Below the pieces are notes generated by a model. It made no database searches, was not told the DNA's origin, and saw nothing but the letters and a program-made list of their open reading frames with translations. Positions 11,495 to 22,330 of a stretch of 64,000 nt of DNA are shown here, piece by piece. Every line of letters begins with the position of its first letter. Position 1 is the stretch's first letter. Made by a program: the position numbers and the translations under genes. This DNA comes from Nectonema munidae. Lineage: Eukaryota > Nematomorpha > Nectonematoida > Nectonematidae. Where the stretch lies: positions 186,001 through 250,000 of the forward strand of contig JAUIRK010000686.1 in NCBI GenBank assembly GCA_030549495.1, read 5' to 3'.

Positions 11495-11906
11495 AATAAT
11501 TTTCTATAAGTAAGAGTTGCTGCTTCTTTATAAAACATGTATACAGACTTTCGAATCAATCAAACATGATGCCAAGCTGCTCTGAAATTCCTATCGAACA
11601 TATTTTACAGACGATGTGTGAGAGCTATATAATAATAATAATAATAATTTATTGCTTCAATATGCACACAATAAGTATGCAATGTTTATCACAGTGTCTC
11701 CTCTTTATAGTATTTTTGGGCAAACACATGATGATCCACTAAATTTCCTCATCTTCTGTCACAGTGATTCTATTTCTCTTTCTGTCTCCTTTGTTTTTCT
11801 CTTCCGCTTTCTCTGGTAAAACTCAATCATTCACTCAAGCTCTCTTCTTTCATTCAAGCCCTCTTCTCTTGTTAAGCTCTCCTATCTCATTCAGCTCTAT
11901 TCTCTC
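11495..11906. repeat. Spacer with (AAT)n microsatellite at about 11,629-11,649
   Basis: A clean trinucleotide AAT run is embedded in otherwise unremarkable sequence. A pyrimidine-rich stretch (11,760-11,900) is low complexity; its open frame is probably chance. Confidence 0.5.
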
Positions 11907-12105
11907 CAGTGACGTAGCTAGGCTGGGGCATGAGGGGCCGTGCCCACACTCCTATGTACCGCATGGTGCCCCCATGCATCTTATGCGATATCAGTTTTTG
12001 AAAATTTCTCCAATGAAAGGGTCAAGAAAGTATAAATAATGTTGCGCAAGTTTTTTGTTTTTAAATTGTGCCCCTTCTATCAACTTTTTTTTGGCTACAC
12101 CACTG
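11907..12105. mobile_element. hAT-type MITE, 199 bp
   Basis: The ends are CAGTGACGTAGC and, inverted, CAGTGGTGTAGC. The flanks are ATTCTCTC (11,899-11,906) and CTTCTGTC (12,106-12,113), a 6-of-8 target duplication. The CAGTG-GTAGC terminus is a common hAT MITE signature. No coding capacity is seen. Confidence 0.75.
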
Positions 12106-12323
12106 CTTCTGTCTAATTTGCATTTAGAGTTAAATTAAAATAGTTTTCAATCGTTACAATTTTATATCAATGAATATTGTTAGACTCGCGCTAAGAATTT
12201 TTTTTCAACAAAAGTCACAATCTTTATCACTACGTTTGCTACATTTTGTAACATTTGAAAACTTAAATATTCAAAAAAACGCAATGATTTTCTTTTCTTG
12301 TATACTTTGATTTATGTTAGTTT

Positions 12324-12439
12324 GGTCCTCGGACATTTCGCCCCATTATTTTCATAAGACAGTTCGTCCCATGGACAATTCACCCCATTTATTTTATAAG
12401 ACAGTTCGTCTCGTCTATGGGGCGAAATGTCTGTCGACC
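12324..12439. mobile_element. Short inverted-repeat element, 116 bp
   Basis: The left end GGTCCTCGGACATTTCGCCC matches the inverted right end GGTCGACAGACATTTCGCCC at most positions. The middle repeats AAGACAGTTCGTC twice. Target duplication is not clear (GTTAGTTT against GTTATTTA). It is a MITE whose superfamily is uncertain, possibly Mutator-like. Confidence 0.65.
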
Positions 12440-13336
12440 GTTATTTAAATAATTTTTTAATTATAAGGGCTATCTACTTAAACGTTGGCTTTTGCTGCTT
12501 ATAAAAACTTGAAAATATCAAATAAACTCTAATTCTTTATGCCTCCTATTATTTTGAAATTATTCTGAGAACAGACGGTTCCATTTTAAAATAGTGAAAA
12601 TTGATTTATTAGTTTATTTTGTTTCCTTTCTCTCTTATGTTAATTATGTAGCAAATTTTTCAATTTTGAGTAAAAGGTGCAGCGGGTGTATTTTCATTGA
12701 CCAGGTACTGATGTACCGCTTATGTCAAACTATGAACAAATTCGTATCGATGAGAAATCGAATCCAGAGGCTTCCGTGCTGAGTCCATCATCTCAACCAA
12801 CCTGTCATGCCACCCATAGAGTATGCTGTAGGGGATATGTCAAATTAGTTTTCAAAAAACTTAAGTTATGCTCTAAAATTTTTTGTTTTTGTTGAAGCTC
12901 TATAACTTTTTTTGATAGACTTTTTTCCTTAAAAGTTATTATAAAAGGCAAATCATTGCAAAATGTTAAAAGTTATTTTACTTTTTGTAGCTTGTATCAA
13001 TTTAGATTTTAAACTATTTTTGAATGATGCTGAGTAAAATGAAATAATGCGATCTAAATTTTTTGTTTGCACAATTATAACTTCATTTTATACCCTTGCC
13101 CCTGAATCAATCACATTTTTTCATATAAACATCGCAGGGTTTCTACTGTCTAGTAGACGCTTTGCCTTTAGACTACATTCACTCATATAAAACTATCCAA
13201 CCTTCAGTTATTTGTTTTCTCTATGAATCAAATATTCTTTCATCAATTCCTGTAATGTGCCTGGTAGACTACTTCATTTTTCAAATGAAAAGCCTATTCC
13301 ACCTCCTAACAATTTTGGATTTTTTTAAACTAGTGT
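12440..13336. other. Gene-poor stretch
   Basis: No coding region is recognised. At about 12,690-12,830 the minus strand has a weak tRNA-like B-box phrase (GGATTCGATTTC) but no adequate A box or cloverleaf, so no RNA gene is called. Confidence 0.4.
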
Positions 13337-13345
13337 ATATTCGAT

Positions 13346-13923
13346 GGTTGTAGGTAAGAATGCCCAGGAAAAAATGCCTCCAGAATAAATGCCCCTAATT
13401 AAAAAGTAGGAAAAAATGCCCCCTAATTTTTGATTTTCAGGATTTTTTTTAATTATATAAATATTTTTATTTGGTACCGTTTTGAAAGGCTAAATTTCTT
13501 AATCTATAGGGTTTTTTTTCTTTATAAAGTTCTTGAAAACAATAGCAAAGGTGCAGATTTGTGGGAATGTGTTCTTAAAATCAGTTAAAATACAAATTAT
13601 ATTTAGAAAGTGTTCTGATACACACAAAGTCCAAAAATATTTACTGTTTTATAAAAAATTTTTTGTATTTAAAAAATTGTCGTATGCTGAGTTTTTTAGT
13701 TTACTTTAATTAAATTTTAAATGTTTTAGATGAAAAGTTAACTTTTTTTTTTACAAAAAACCTTTATTTGACATATATTTTTAAAAAAAATTTTTTTTAA
13801 TTTTAATTAATAATTTTTTGAATTTTTTTTGTGTTGGGGCATTTTTTGCTAATTTTAAATTGGGGCATTTTTACTAGTGGCTTTTTTCCTACTTTTTAAT
13901 TGGGAGAATTTTTTCTGCGCACG
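13346..13923. mobile_element. Mutator-like MITE with perfect 9-bp target duplication
   Basis: The 578-bp element is flanked by ATATTCGAT at 13,337-13,345 and again at 13,924-13,932. Near both ends an inverted segment shares AATTAAAAAGTAGGAAAAAA (about 13,398-13,417 and inverted at about 13,882-13,901). The subterminal regions repeat AATGCCCC-type phrases several times. A 9-bp duplication with long, imperfect inverted ends is typical of Mutator-like elements. There is no coding sequence. Confidence 0.75.
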
Positions 13924-13932
13924 ATATTCGAT

Positions 13933-14985
13933 ATGCAAATTTAATTAAAATATTTTCGCTGGAAGTATAGTATTTAAATTCACCAATTTTGTAAAACAAA
14001 TATAAAGTAGTCTTATAAATTTGGGACTTTAGGTATGCGCTGAATACACTCTATTTTAAAGGGCTTGAATATTTGGTCTCCAGTGGTATTTCCAGACTCC
14101 CCAATAATTTTGAGGATGTGCGCCCCTGAAACAAATATTACATATGAAAAGATTTTGTTTTGCTGACACATTTGAATTTTGAAACTACAATCATTCCAAG
14201 TGAAAAAATTAATCTGAATTTAGAAGGGAAACAAAAACATCAATTTTTTTCGAACCTGTTTTTCTACATGGTGACTCAAGTCTGGAAACGTATAGTTCTA
14301 TTGTTAAATCTAAAAAAATCTTTCTCATATTCTTCACATTTGTTTTGAGTTAGGCACATAAAAAACATAGAAGCAAATTTGAAAGACAACTTTAAAATTT
14401 TAAAGTGTGATAGAAAGAAGATACTAGATATGGTATTTGGTGCGAAAGGTTTAGTATCGATAACAAATAGTGTTGATTTTGAAAATGCTGTAAAAAATGC
14501 ACTTTCTTTTTTCAATTCTATAGATCTTAAGTTTTATAAAACATTTTGAAAAAACAATTCTTAAAAAACTGGATAATAATATTCATTGAGAGTCAATTTC
14601 CTAGATAATTTGACTTCTTTCACGAATAATAACTGTAAATCCCAAAACCACATGTTCACAAATGTGAGAAGAAAAACACAAAAACTATGATTTAATTCTG
14701 AAGCTTGAAGTAAAAGAAGTTAAATACAAAGACGTTAAAGGACATTTTTAAACAAGGGAAAATATATACTTCATGATTATTATAAAGACTTTCTATTGAC
14801 TGAAATAGAATGGAAACAAAAAAATAAAAAAGTTTTTTTTAACTTTTATGAAAAAATAACCATTTGTTCGAAAAAGTATCTTATCAAAAGACGGTAGGTT
14901 AGTGATTGTAAGTGCAAAAAACGAAGGTAAAAACCCAACATGAAAAAAAGAATTAAAACATGGAAGGGGGCTAAATTTGCACCCA
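13933..14985. other. Gene-poor stretch
   Basis: The phrase CAGTGGTATTTCCAG at about 14,079 looks like one hAT terminus, but no partner was found. The reading frames around 14,160-14,515 on both strands have no recognisable motif. The rest is AT-rich and unremarkable. Confidence 0.4.
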
Positions 14986-14989
14986 TTAT

Positions 14990-16590
14990 GAAGCTGACAC
15001 CTGCTGTGCCCGATAAATTTGGCTTATTGATGAAAGGTCAAGCTAGAGCTCTGGCAGCACTTCCAGATCTCAGCTATATGTAAATGCTCTCTATCAGAAG
15101 AAACATTGTCTGAATCGATGCCCTCCTTGAAGGAAGACAGCTCCAGAGGGCTGATCCCTGAGCACATCTCCTCCTTTTCTTTGGTGAAGCAGTTAGGAGT
15201 CCATAATAAGGGACTAAAGAAACCCAAAGTGACGGCACCAATAGACGATGATTGTTCCTTTTCCTGCAATCCGTCTTTGTTTAAGGCCTCCCAGGACCTA
15301 TATAATAATCAAGTGGCACGTCGCATCCTCAATAATGGATAACGGCCTTGAATAATTTCTTGCAGTCCATTCGGGCCTTTCTTTAGGTTCACTCAACCAC
15401 CCAAGAACGAGAGAATGTTTATTATAAACAAGGTGATCCTAGCTTTCATAGCCAACAGAGTCATAAGTTCCTACAATCAGAAGACACGCATCTCGTCACC
15501 GTGCTTCATTGTTCCAAAGGTAAACAACAAACGCACCTAGTAGCCAACTTTGCTTTTTCTACCAAACTGTTTAAGAATACAGGGATCAAGCTAGCTCCTC
15601 CCTTGATCCTGAGGCTCATCCAACAGGACTGGAAATACGCCACTCGTATCGCCCTCACGGACGCCTTTTATGGTATTCGTATAGCAAAGGGATACCATAA
15701 CCTCTTTTCCATTCGCGTGGGAAAGAGCACTACTCGTTTAACCGTCTCCTCATTGGGCGGGGGCGAAGCTTTCTTGGATGGTACTCGATTTCCTGCTCCT
15801 CAAAGGAGTTTTTCTCGACACTCTCGGCCCGCTTGAAGTACATTCTTTATATCAATGATTGGTTACTACTCTTCCAAGATCTCGATGACACAAAAGAATA
15901 CACTGGCCTCTTCCTATTTCTTAAAGAATGAAACATCGCAGTAACCTTCAGAAGTCTGCGATCATTCCGTGTAAAAAGATCCATTACCTAGGAGTAGGAG
16001 TTTTCATTGATCTGGAAGACGCATGTACATCTCTACCACCACCAGCCACAATGCGCAAAATGCCTTATCGGTTCTCATCTCGCGGCACCTGAGCCAAGCT
16101 AAGTACAACCAAAGAAGGCTCCGGATGATGGTGGAAATAGTAACGATTACGTAGGCAATCTGGTCAGTGCCCCCAGGCTCGTGTCATCCCTCTTCTCTAT
16201 ACTAAACTAATCAGACCAGTAAAGATGAAGACATCAACAGAAAGCTCCTAATATCAGTTGGCGCATCACTTACTGGAATGGGCTTGGTGTGCGAGGGCAC
16301 GCGTAGGGTGATAAAGTGGGCCGCCTCCAACTGACTGAATATCGCTACACTTGAAATGCTTGTACTCACCTGGGCCATCATTCCACCCGCGGAAGATACC
16401 TCTACTCCGTAGTGGCACGGGCAGCAGCCGCAAGAGGTGGCTCGAAAAATACAAATGTAGGCCCCCTCGCCATAATGCTCGCAAATACATTTGACTTTGC
16501 CTACCTATCAGCCAAGGACTTGATCACCTATACTCCTACGGAAGATAACTTGGCGGATGCACCTTCTAAGTCTTATTTGATTTTTTTATA
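14990..16590 (+). mobile_element. Fossil RT-RNase H retroelement (LTR/DIRS-class, family unplaced)
   Basis: This 1.6-kb block is clearly richer in G and C than its surroundings. It carries short separate stretches typical of a retroelement pol: an RT entry motif (SSPCFIVPK) near 15,495, an RT core phrase (ALTDAFYGI) near 15,660, and a C-terminal RNase H-like end with DNLADAPSK near 16,545. An upstream stretch with MKGQARALAALPDLS at about 15,030-15,080 may be the end of a preceding domain. The fossil is old and heavily broken, with at least five breaks. No terminal repeats are seen, so LTR, DIRS-like or another RT-RNase H class cannot be decided. Confidence 0.65.
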
Positions 16591-17290
16591 TGTATAATTT
16601 CAACACCTCAAACCTAAATTTATAATTTACCAAAAAATAAGTTTCTAAAAATATAAGAATACTTAAAATATAGATGATACATTTGCAAGCATTTTAGCCA
16701 TGTGAAAAACATTTGTTATAATCGGAGAACAGATGAAGAATTAGTACTGAATCTGTCAAAGAAAGCAACTAAAAAATATAACAATGAAGAAGAATGATTC
16801 TTATGGTTTATATCTTTGTTTTTGTTTAGCTAAGTATTTTTATTGTTATTTAACTAATGTCTGTATTTTGAATTATTCTAATAAATTGTCAATTTTATTT
16901 AACAAAATGCTTTTTATTAAAGAGAATTTTGTAGATTAATTCAGTTTTCCATATTTTAAATATTTTTATTCAGGGAAATTAAGATGGAGAAAATGAGGAA
17001 GAATTAAAAATGGTTAGGCTAAAGTAAGCTCCAGAAACATCATAAAATATAAAAATACTTGGAAAATTAGTACAAAATTTCAACATTACTAAACTCAAGT
17101 TTTTATATCCAAAAGAAATGTAAATTAGAAAACAACAAAAAAAAATTAGCTGACATTTTAAAGGGGTTTACGAAAATTATAATATCTGTTTACCAAAAAA
17201 ATTAGAGAATTTATAAAATAAAAATTAGAATACGAATAATTTTTCAAATCTTTATAAGTTACCTTCAGATTCTAATACCTACTTCTTTTT
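16591..17290. other. AT-rich spacer upstream of LINE-A copy 1
   Basis: No coding signal is seen. The 5' boundary of the following LINE is not sharply visible; CT-rich sequence from about 17,280 onward probably belongs to it. Confidence 0.4.
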
Positions 17291-17449
17291 TAATTCCCCT
17301 TTTTTCCCAACAACACCCTCAATCTTTAAAAATGGCGAATATTATCTAGAGAAATATCTACAAACAGGACCTCTTATTAATTATACCTTTACTAATTAGA
17401 GTTAAAATTTTTATCTTTATACCATATCACTCTCTCACACTTATTTTAC

Positions 17450-18526
17450 ATGTCTAACCCAAAACGTGCACGTCACGATGATACCCCTAACCTTACCTCT
17501 ACCCAATTAATAGCAAATCTCTTCAATGAATTCATAGCAAATTCCTCTCTAAATGCAGAAGACCTTACCCTCCTTAATAATCTAAAATATGAAGTAACTC
17601 TTGCTCACTCCAACAAAATTGAACAACTCTCTCATACTCACCACCCACATACTCCACCTTGCCCCTCATTATCTACATACGCACAAGTCTCATGCATAAC
17701 TATACATATCTTATCCAACAACATTCAGGATAGACAAAAACCCTCTCCACCTAAGTCTAAGTCATCTCTAAATAGTGAGCTTACTCTAAAAATAGCCCCC
17801 CCTACTCCCTCTGACTCTAAAGCCGAGAAAGCTGCCTTCCGACAAAAAATAGTCAAAAACTTAGAAACCAATAAAAACAAACTTACCATCTCTAATACAC
17901 GGTCTTCAAATAGTGGCACTATTTATTTCCAATTCTCTAAACCTGAAGAAAAAGCACTAGCCCATCAAACTCTCCACAATAACGTCATTAAATCCGAAGA
18001 TTTACCTATCCTCAAACCCCGTTTCCTACTTAGAAGCATACCTATAACCACACTACTTTCTTCTCTCTCCGAAACCATTGCTAACGAAAACTTAAACCTA
18101 AAAAATATTGGCACCCTTAATACAGTACGCCAAGCCGGTAACACAGGAACCTTCTCTTATAGTGCTATATTAGAACCTAGCAACCCTAACATTTTTAAAC
18201 ATCTACTTAAATCTCCTATACTCTTTGTTGACCATTACATTCTCACTCTAACCTTAGCATAACCATTACATCGCCAATGCCAGAATTGTCTAAAACACAA
18301 TCACTCAACGAACAAATGCAAAGCTGTATCACCAAATTGCGATCACTGCGGAAATTGAGGCCACTCTATATCGGAATGCATCTTCAAAAATGATTCCACA
18401 AAACTCTCATGCTTTAATTGTCACAATCACCACAACGCTACATCCAAACATTGCGAATTCCAAATTAAACACACACAACACATCCAAAATCAACATAACC
18501 TTCTAATAAGCATATTCCTATGCTAA
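17450..18526 (+). pseudogene. LINE-A copy 1 ORF1 (Gag-like, CCHC zinc knuckles)
   Basis: ORF1 begins MSNPKRARHDDTPNLTSTQL and has a proline/serine-rich linker at about residues 60-125. An RRM-like region follows from about residue 140 (NSGTIYFQFSKPEEKA, then ILKPRFLLRSIPITT). A TAA at 18,260-18,262 interrupts it. The same frame then encodes the knuckles CQNCLKHNHSTNKC, CDHCGN-stop-GHSISEC and CFNCHNHHNATSKHC, and ends at the TAA at 18,524-18,526. The protein should bind LINE RNA and help target-primed reverse transcription. Two premature stops make this copy non-functional. Its true stop overlaps the ORF2 start in the sequence ATGCTAA. Confidence 0.88.
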
Positions 18527-18999
18527 ATTTTCTCCACATTAACCTTAACCACTCTAATGCCGCTTGGACAAACCTATATAACATTCTAATTTCAAACTTT
18601 TTTGATGTAATATCTATTAACGAACCATATCCAAACCTCTCTTCTATTATACCAAATTATTTACTATATCACACGTCACCTTTATCCTGTTATTCAGCAT
18701 GCATCTACATAAAATCAACCGTTCACCACACATCATTACCACGATTCTCTTCCAACAATTTTTACTTTGTTCTTGTTCACACCAAACCTCACCCTCTTCT
18801 TTTCGCAACTCTTTACTCTCCTCCCTCACACCCAATAGCCATCCCCTCTGATTTCTCCCAATCACTAACACTTGCAACATCCACACTCCCGTCTACATAT
18901 CATTTAATTATCTCAACTGATTGCAACGCTCGATCACACATCTGGGACCACAAAGAAAACCCACGAGGACAACAAGTCATCAATTTCTTATGTTCGTGA
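18520..18999 (+). pseudogene. LINE-A copy 1 ORF2, N-terminal endonuclease part
   Basis: ORF2 begins MLNFLHINLNHSNAAWTNLY, the usual N-terminus of an APE-like endonuclease (asparagine in HINLNH). It continues with DVISINEPY (catalytic Glu) and IISTDCNARSHIWDH (the D-x-N-A-x-x-x-x-W motif). The frame shifts at about 18,990. The rest of the domain, with IPSASDHAFITF (catalytic SDH) at about 19,120-19,150, is in the frame that also carries the RT. The endonuclease nicks target DNA to prime reverse transcription. Confidence 0.88.
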
Positions 19000-20662
19000 C
19001 AAATCTAAAAACCCTACATACCAACGCTCTTGTAACAACGAACAATACACCTCTCACATTGACCTCACAATAACCACTTCAAATACTCTCAATCTAATAT
19101 CCAATTGGTCAATCTCAGACATCCCATCAGCTTCAGATCACGCCTTCATAACATTTCAACTTTACATAAACACTACAACCATCAAAAACTATAACAACAT
19201 TATAAAAAAGAACACCACTCACTGGCTTACATATCTCAACATTCTCAACAACTCACTCCCTACATTAACATCCCTCTCCTCTCCCTCTTACATCGATAAA
19301 GCAGCACTATCTCTCAATGATCATGTCTCACATTCCATCTTATCCTCCACTCCTATCAACCCATTTCCTAAAAGAAAACATGCCTATTTCTAGACATCCA
19401 AGTTGAATGCAATAAAAAACAATCTAAAACGAATTATCAAAACCCTACGAAAATCTTCTACTCCCTTAATCATCTCAATCCATTCTACTGTTAAAAAAAA
19501 ATACAAACAGGCAATACTTCAAGCAAAAAAGAACTCATGGGTAAAATTCACCAGCCAACACTCAAACAACCCATGGAACATCATCAATAGGCTAACTAAA
19601 AAGAAAAAACCTTCTATTCTCCCCGAAACATTACTTCCCTGCTCATCCGATCATACAACACACTACAACCCTCCATTTCTATCGACAATCTTTCCCCCCG
19701 ACTCTCCCTCTTCTGATCTCCCCTTTCACCACACAATTCGAGAACACTCTAAAAACATCATTCACTCCATCCAAAGCCCTATTTTTCCTCCAATCACACT
19801 AAATGAATTAAACATAGCAGTAAACGCTCTTAAAACAAATGCCTCACCTAGCTACGACCATATCTCACCCAAACATATTAAAAAATCAATACACATTCTA
19901 AACAAACATTTACTCCTTATTTTCTATGCATGCCTTACTCATTCACATTTCCCCAACGTTTGGAAAATCGGCAAACTCATACTCATTCCTAAACCCAATA
20001 AAGATTCAAGCCTCATTCAAAATTGGCGACCAATCACTCTACTACCCATACTAGGCAAACTTTTCGAAAAAATCATTCGCAAACGTCTAGTCCACTACAT
20101 CCTATCCCGTAACCTCATTCATCACACGCAATTTGCATACCTTCCCAACAAAAATACGGAAACAGCCCTATCGCGTCTAACCACCTACCTTGACTCTTCT
20201 CTTTCTACTCAGAAAATTTCTTCTACAATCTTCTTAGACATAAACAACGCTTTCAACTCAGCCTGGCATCCTGCCATCATCACTAACCTTGCACACAAAT
20301 CATTTCCTCCTTACATCATCAAATTTATAAGCTCATACCTTTCAAACCGCTGTCTCATTTTCCGACATCGCGCTTCCCTTTGCATCCATAAGCTAACCCT
20401 CTCGACTCCCCAAGGAGGATGTCTTTCTGATATCCTCTGGCTAGTTCTCATAGACCCGCTTCTCGATCTAATCCACACCAACACTGATTTCTCCCAATGT
20501 TTTTCAGACGACATATTATTCACCTTCACCAGTAACTCTCAACAAGAAAACCTCACCAAATCCTCTTCATTTCTACTAAGGCTACAAGAAAGAGCAACAC
20601 ACATAAGATATTCTTTAACTCCAGCAAAACAAACCTCATTCACTTTACACGCAGAAGCATAG
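18995..20662 (+). pseudogene. LINE-A copy 1 ORF2, endonuclease C-terminus and reverse transcriptase
   Basis: From about 18,995 one frame runs through the SDH motif to a TAG at 19,391-19,393, and then 419 codons from 19,403. RT blocks in order: ILIPKPNKDSSLIQNWRPIT at about 19,980-20,040, ITLLPILGKLFEKIIRKRL, QFAYLPNKNTETAL, IFLDINNAFNSAWH at about 20,230-20,270, LSTPQGGCLSDILWLVLIDP near 20,400-20,460, and the catalytic box CFSDDILFTF near 20,499-20,528. The usual Y/F-A-D-D is F-S-D-D here and in copy 2. The thumb is lost by a frameshift around 20,590, and 20,660-20,950 is decayed. Confidence 0.9.
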
Positions 20663-20952
20663 AAAACGCATATCGTACTACTTCCACACAATGCCTAGAA
20701 ATTCTAACTAACACCCTACCATTACAACTTCAACTTAAAAAAAACTATTATTAAGCGCTTCATCTTGACATAAAACAACTTAATTCCCCCATTTCATCCG
20801 ATCACACCCCACCACAATACTCCATCCTATTCTTTCTACTCACATCTATTAGCAAAATACGCTCCAAATATTGCTAAGTACCTAGTTCATCCCTCGATAC
20901 ACCGATCTCTTTTAACTCACCCATCTGCACAAAACCCTCTCAAAACATCCAT

Positions 20953-21915
20953 ATGAAAAACAAATTTTTTGCAAAACAATCAATTTCATACCTTCGCTCT
21001 ACTTCTTCACCAACCTCCCTACGCATCTTCACAGACGCCTCAAAGAAGTCCCTAAGTACCTCCTTTGCTTACGCATTCTTCAAAGCCTCTTCCACTAGCC
21101 TCTTTTACACCCATCGATCCCAATTAAATCCTCTACTCTCAATCCTCGAATGCGAAATCTTTAGCCTTTTACACGCCTGCACTACGATCACTAACAACAT
21201 TAACCACTTCCTTCCCCACTTTACTACCATCTATTTCTATACCGATGCACAAAACATAATCCACGATCTCTCTCTATCACACAACATCCCATTTCCCTCC
21301 TTTCAACTCGCCTCCTCACTAATCAATCTTACAAAACATTTCCACATACACCTATGTTGGTGCCCTGCTCATCTAAACATACCAGAAAACTCCCTCGTAG
21401 ACTACTTAGCCTCAAACTTACACCTAACCTCCCACATTCCTCTCAACTCCCTACCGCTCAAAACCTTTCTAACACACATTCACTTATCCACTCTAGAAGA
21501 ATGGCAGATTTCCATATCTTCATCTCAAAATGCACTAATCTCCTCTTTACCACACATCAGCACAATTCACACAACTTTCAAAAACAAAAAATTTACACCA
21601 CCTCATTCAACCATTCGTTGGCTACCAGGCCACTGCCCATGCAAAGCATATCTCTTCCGAATTAAAGTTAGCAAAAATCCATACTGTCGTTTCGGATGCG
21701 ACACAATAGAAACGCCATACCACCTCATATTCACATGTCAAATCTTCTCTTATCATCGCCAAGATCTTCTATTTCGCTGCCTTTCTTTACTTAACAGATC
21801 TCCAACAACACTCTCAGATCTTCTGTTACACCCAACACTACAAAAATCCCTAGCAACTCTCATTGACACCAATGAAACAACTCTCACTACCGTCGATAAC
21901 CCTATAACAAACTAA
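20953..21915 (+). CDS. LINE-A copy 1 ORF2, RNase H and C-terminal zinc region
   Basis: A clean 320-codon frame carries an RNase H domain: Asp28 in IFTDAS, Glu66/68 in LECEIF, Asp98 in FYTDAQ, and His140 plus Asp150 in PAHLNIPENSLVD. All catalytic residues are present. After it come IRWLPGHCPCKAYLFRIKV and a C-x3-C-x8-H-x4-C finger (CRFGCDTIETPYHLIFTC), common at the end of I-group and R1-group ORF2 proteins. The domain removes RNA from the cDNA hybrid. It ends with TAA at 21,913-21,915, about 120 bases before the tail. It is not independent; it is the C-terminus of the broken ORF2. Confidence 0.88.
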   Translation: MKNKFFAKQSISYLRSTSSPTSLRIFTDASKKSLSTSFAYAFFKASSTSLFYTHRSQLNPLLSILECEIFSLLHACTTITNNINHFLPHFTTIYFYTDAQNIIHDLSLSHNIPFPSFQLASSLINLTKHFHIHLCWCPAHLNIPENSLVDYLASNLHLTSHIPLNSLPLKTFLTHIHLSTLEEWQISISSSQNALISSLPHISTIHTTFKNKKFTPPHSTIRWLPGHCPCKAYLFRIKVSKNPYCRFGCDTIETPYHLIFTCQIFSYHRQDLLFRCLSLLNRSPTTLSDLLLHPTLQKSLATLIDTNETTLTTVDNPITN

Positions 21916-22033
21916 TCTGCTTTTCTCTTCTACTTTTAGGACAACCTATCTCTACCAACATCTGCATCTTCCTTAACCAACTCTCAAGCTTACGCGAGCA
22001 TATCAGCTCACGCTGGAAAGTGCTTTGAAATCC

Positions 22034-22056
22034 ACCTACCTACCTACCTACCTACC
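22034..22056 (+). repeat. (ACCT)n tail of LINE-A copy 1
   Basis: About five ACCT/CTAC units directly follow GTGCTTTGAAATCC. Short simple repeats instead of poly-A at the 3' end are known in I-group LINEs. The minus-strand copy has the complementary GGTAGGTAGGTAG at 22,331-22,343. Confidence 0.85.
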
Positions 22057-22060
22057 TTCA

Positions 22061-22330
22061 GAAGGTTTTTCCCATGTCTTCGAAGAATTTTACATTTCTA
22101 GGAAATAAAATTACTGTAAACTAAAAAATATTAGCGAATTAAATTTCTAGAACTACTAGTTTTTTTTATTAAAATTTTTTTGACATTTAAAACCTTTCAC
22201 ATATAAAATTAAAATACTGAAATTTTGCAAATTAAAAAAAGCAATATTTTATGCTAAATATCTTAAATTATTATTCGTATAGTATTTAATTTTGAAGAAT
22301 AAGAAATAAAGTTTATTATACGTACATTAA
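22061..22330. other. AT-rich spacer between two tail-to-tail LINE-A copies
   Basis: About 270 bases of AT-rich sequence with no coding content separate the two (ACCT)n tails. Confidence 0.6.

Larger units (their letters stand above)
17290..22060 (+). mobile_element. LINE-A copy 1: near full-length I-group non-LTR retrotransposon
   Basis: This is a two-ORF LINE of about 4.8 kb on the plus strand. ORF1 (nucleic-acid-binding, three zinc knuckles) is followed by ORF2 with APE-type endonuclease, reverse transcriptase and an RNase H domain, then a short 3' UTR ending in an (ACCT)n tail at about 22,034-22,056. RNase H after the RT points to the I/LOA/R1 group rather than jockey or CR1. Codon use is C- and A-rich on the sense strand, unlike the AT-rich flanks. 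The copy has a small number of inactivating changes and was probably active not very long ago. Three further copies lie at 22,331-25,388 (minus), 30,156-30,530 (minus) and about 52,700-56,741 (plus). Confidence 0.92.

Noticed and set aside
11764-12039. 91-codon frame in pyrimidine-rich sequence
   Set aside because: Ser/Phe/Leu-rich low-complexity translation that runs into a hAT MITE.
12690-12830. tRNA-like B box on the minus strand (GGATTCGATTTC)
   Set aside because: No matching A box, acceptor stem or cloverleaf could be drawn, and no other copy was seen.
14079-14150. Single hAT terminus CAGTGGTATTTCCAG as a full MITE
   Set aside because: No inverted partner or target duplication was found.
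15024-15269. 81-codon minus-strand frame inside the RT-RNase H fossil
   Set aside because: Shadow frame on the opposite strand of a retroelement relic.
18647-18886. Minus-strand frame over the LINE-A endonuclease
   Set aside because: Shadow of the real coding strand; no independent motif.
22034-22056. Direct repeats that could suggest a CRISPR-like array
   Set aside because: They are simple ACCT units at a LINE 3' end, with no spacers, in a eukaryotic context.
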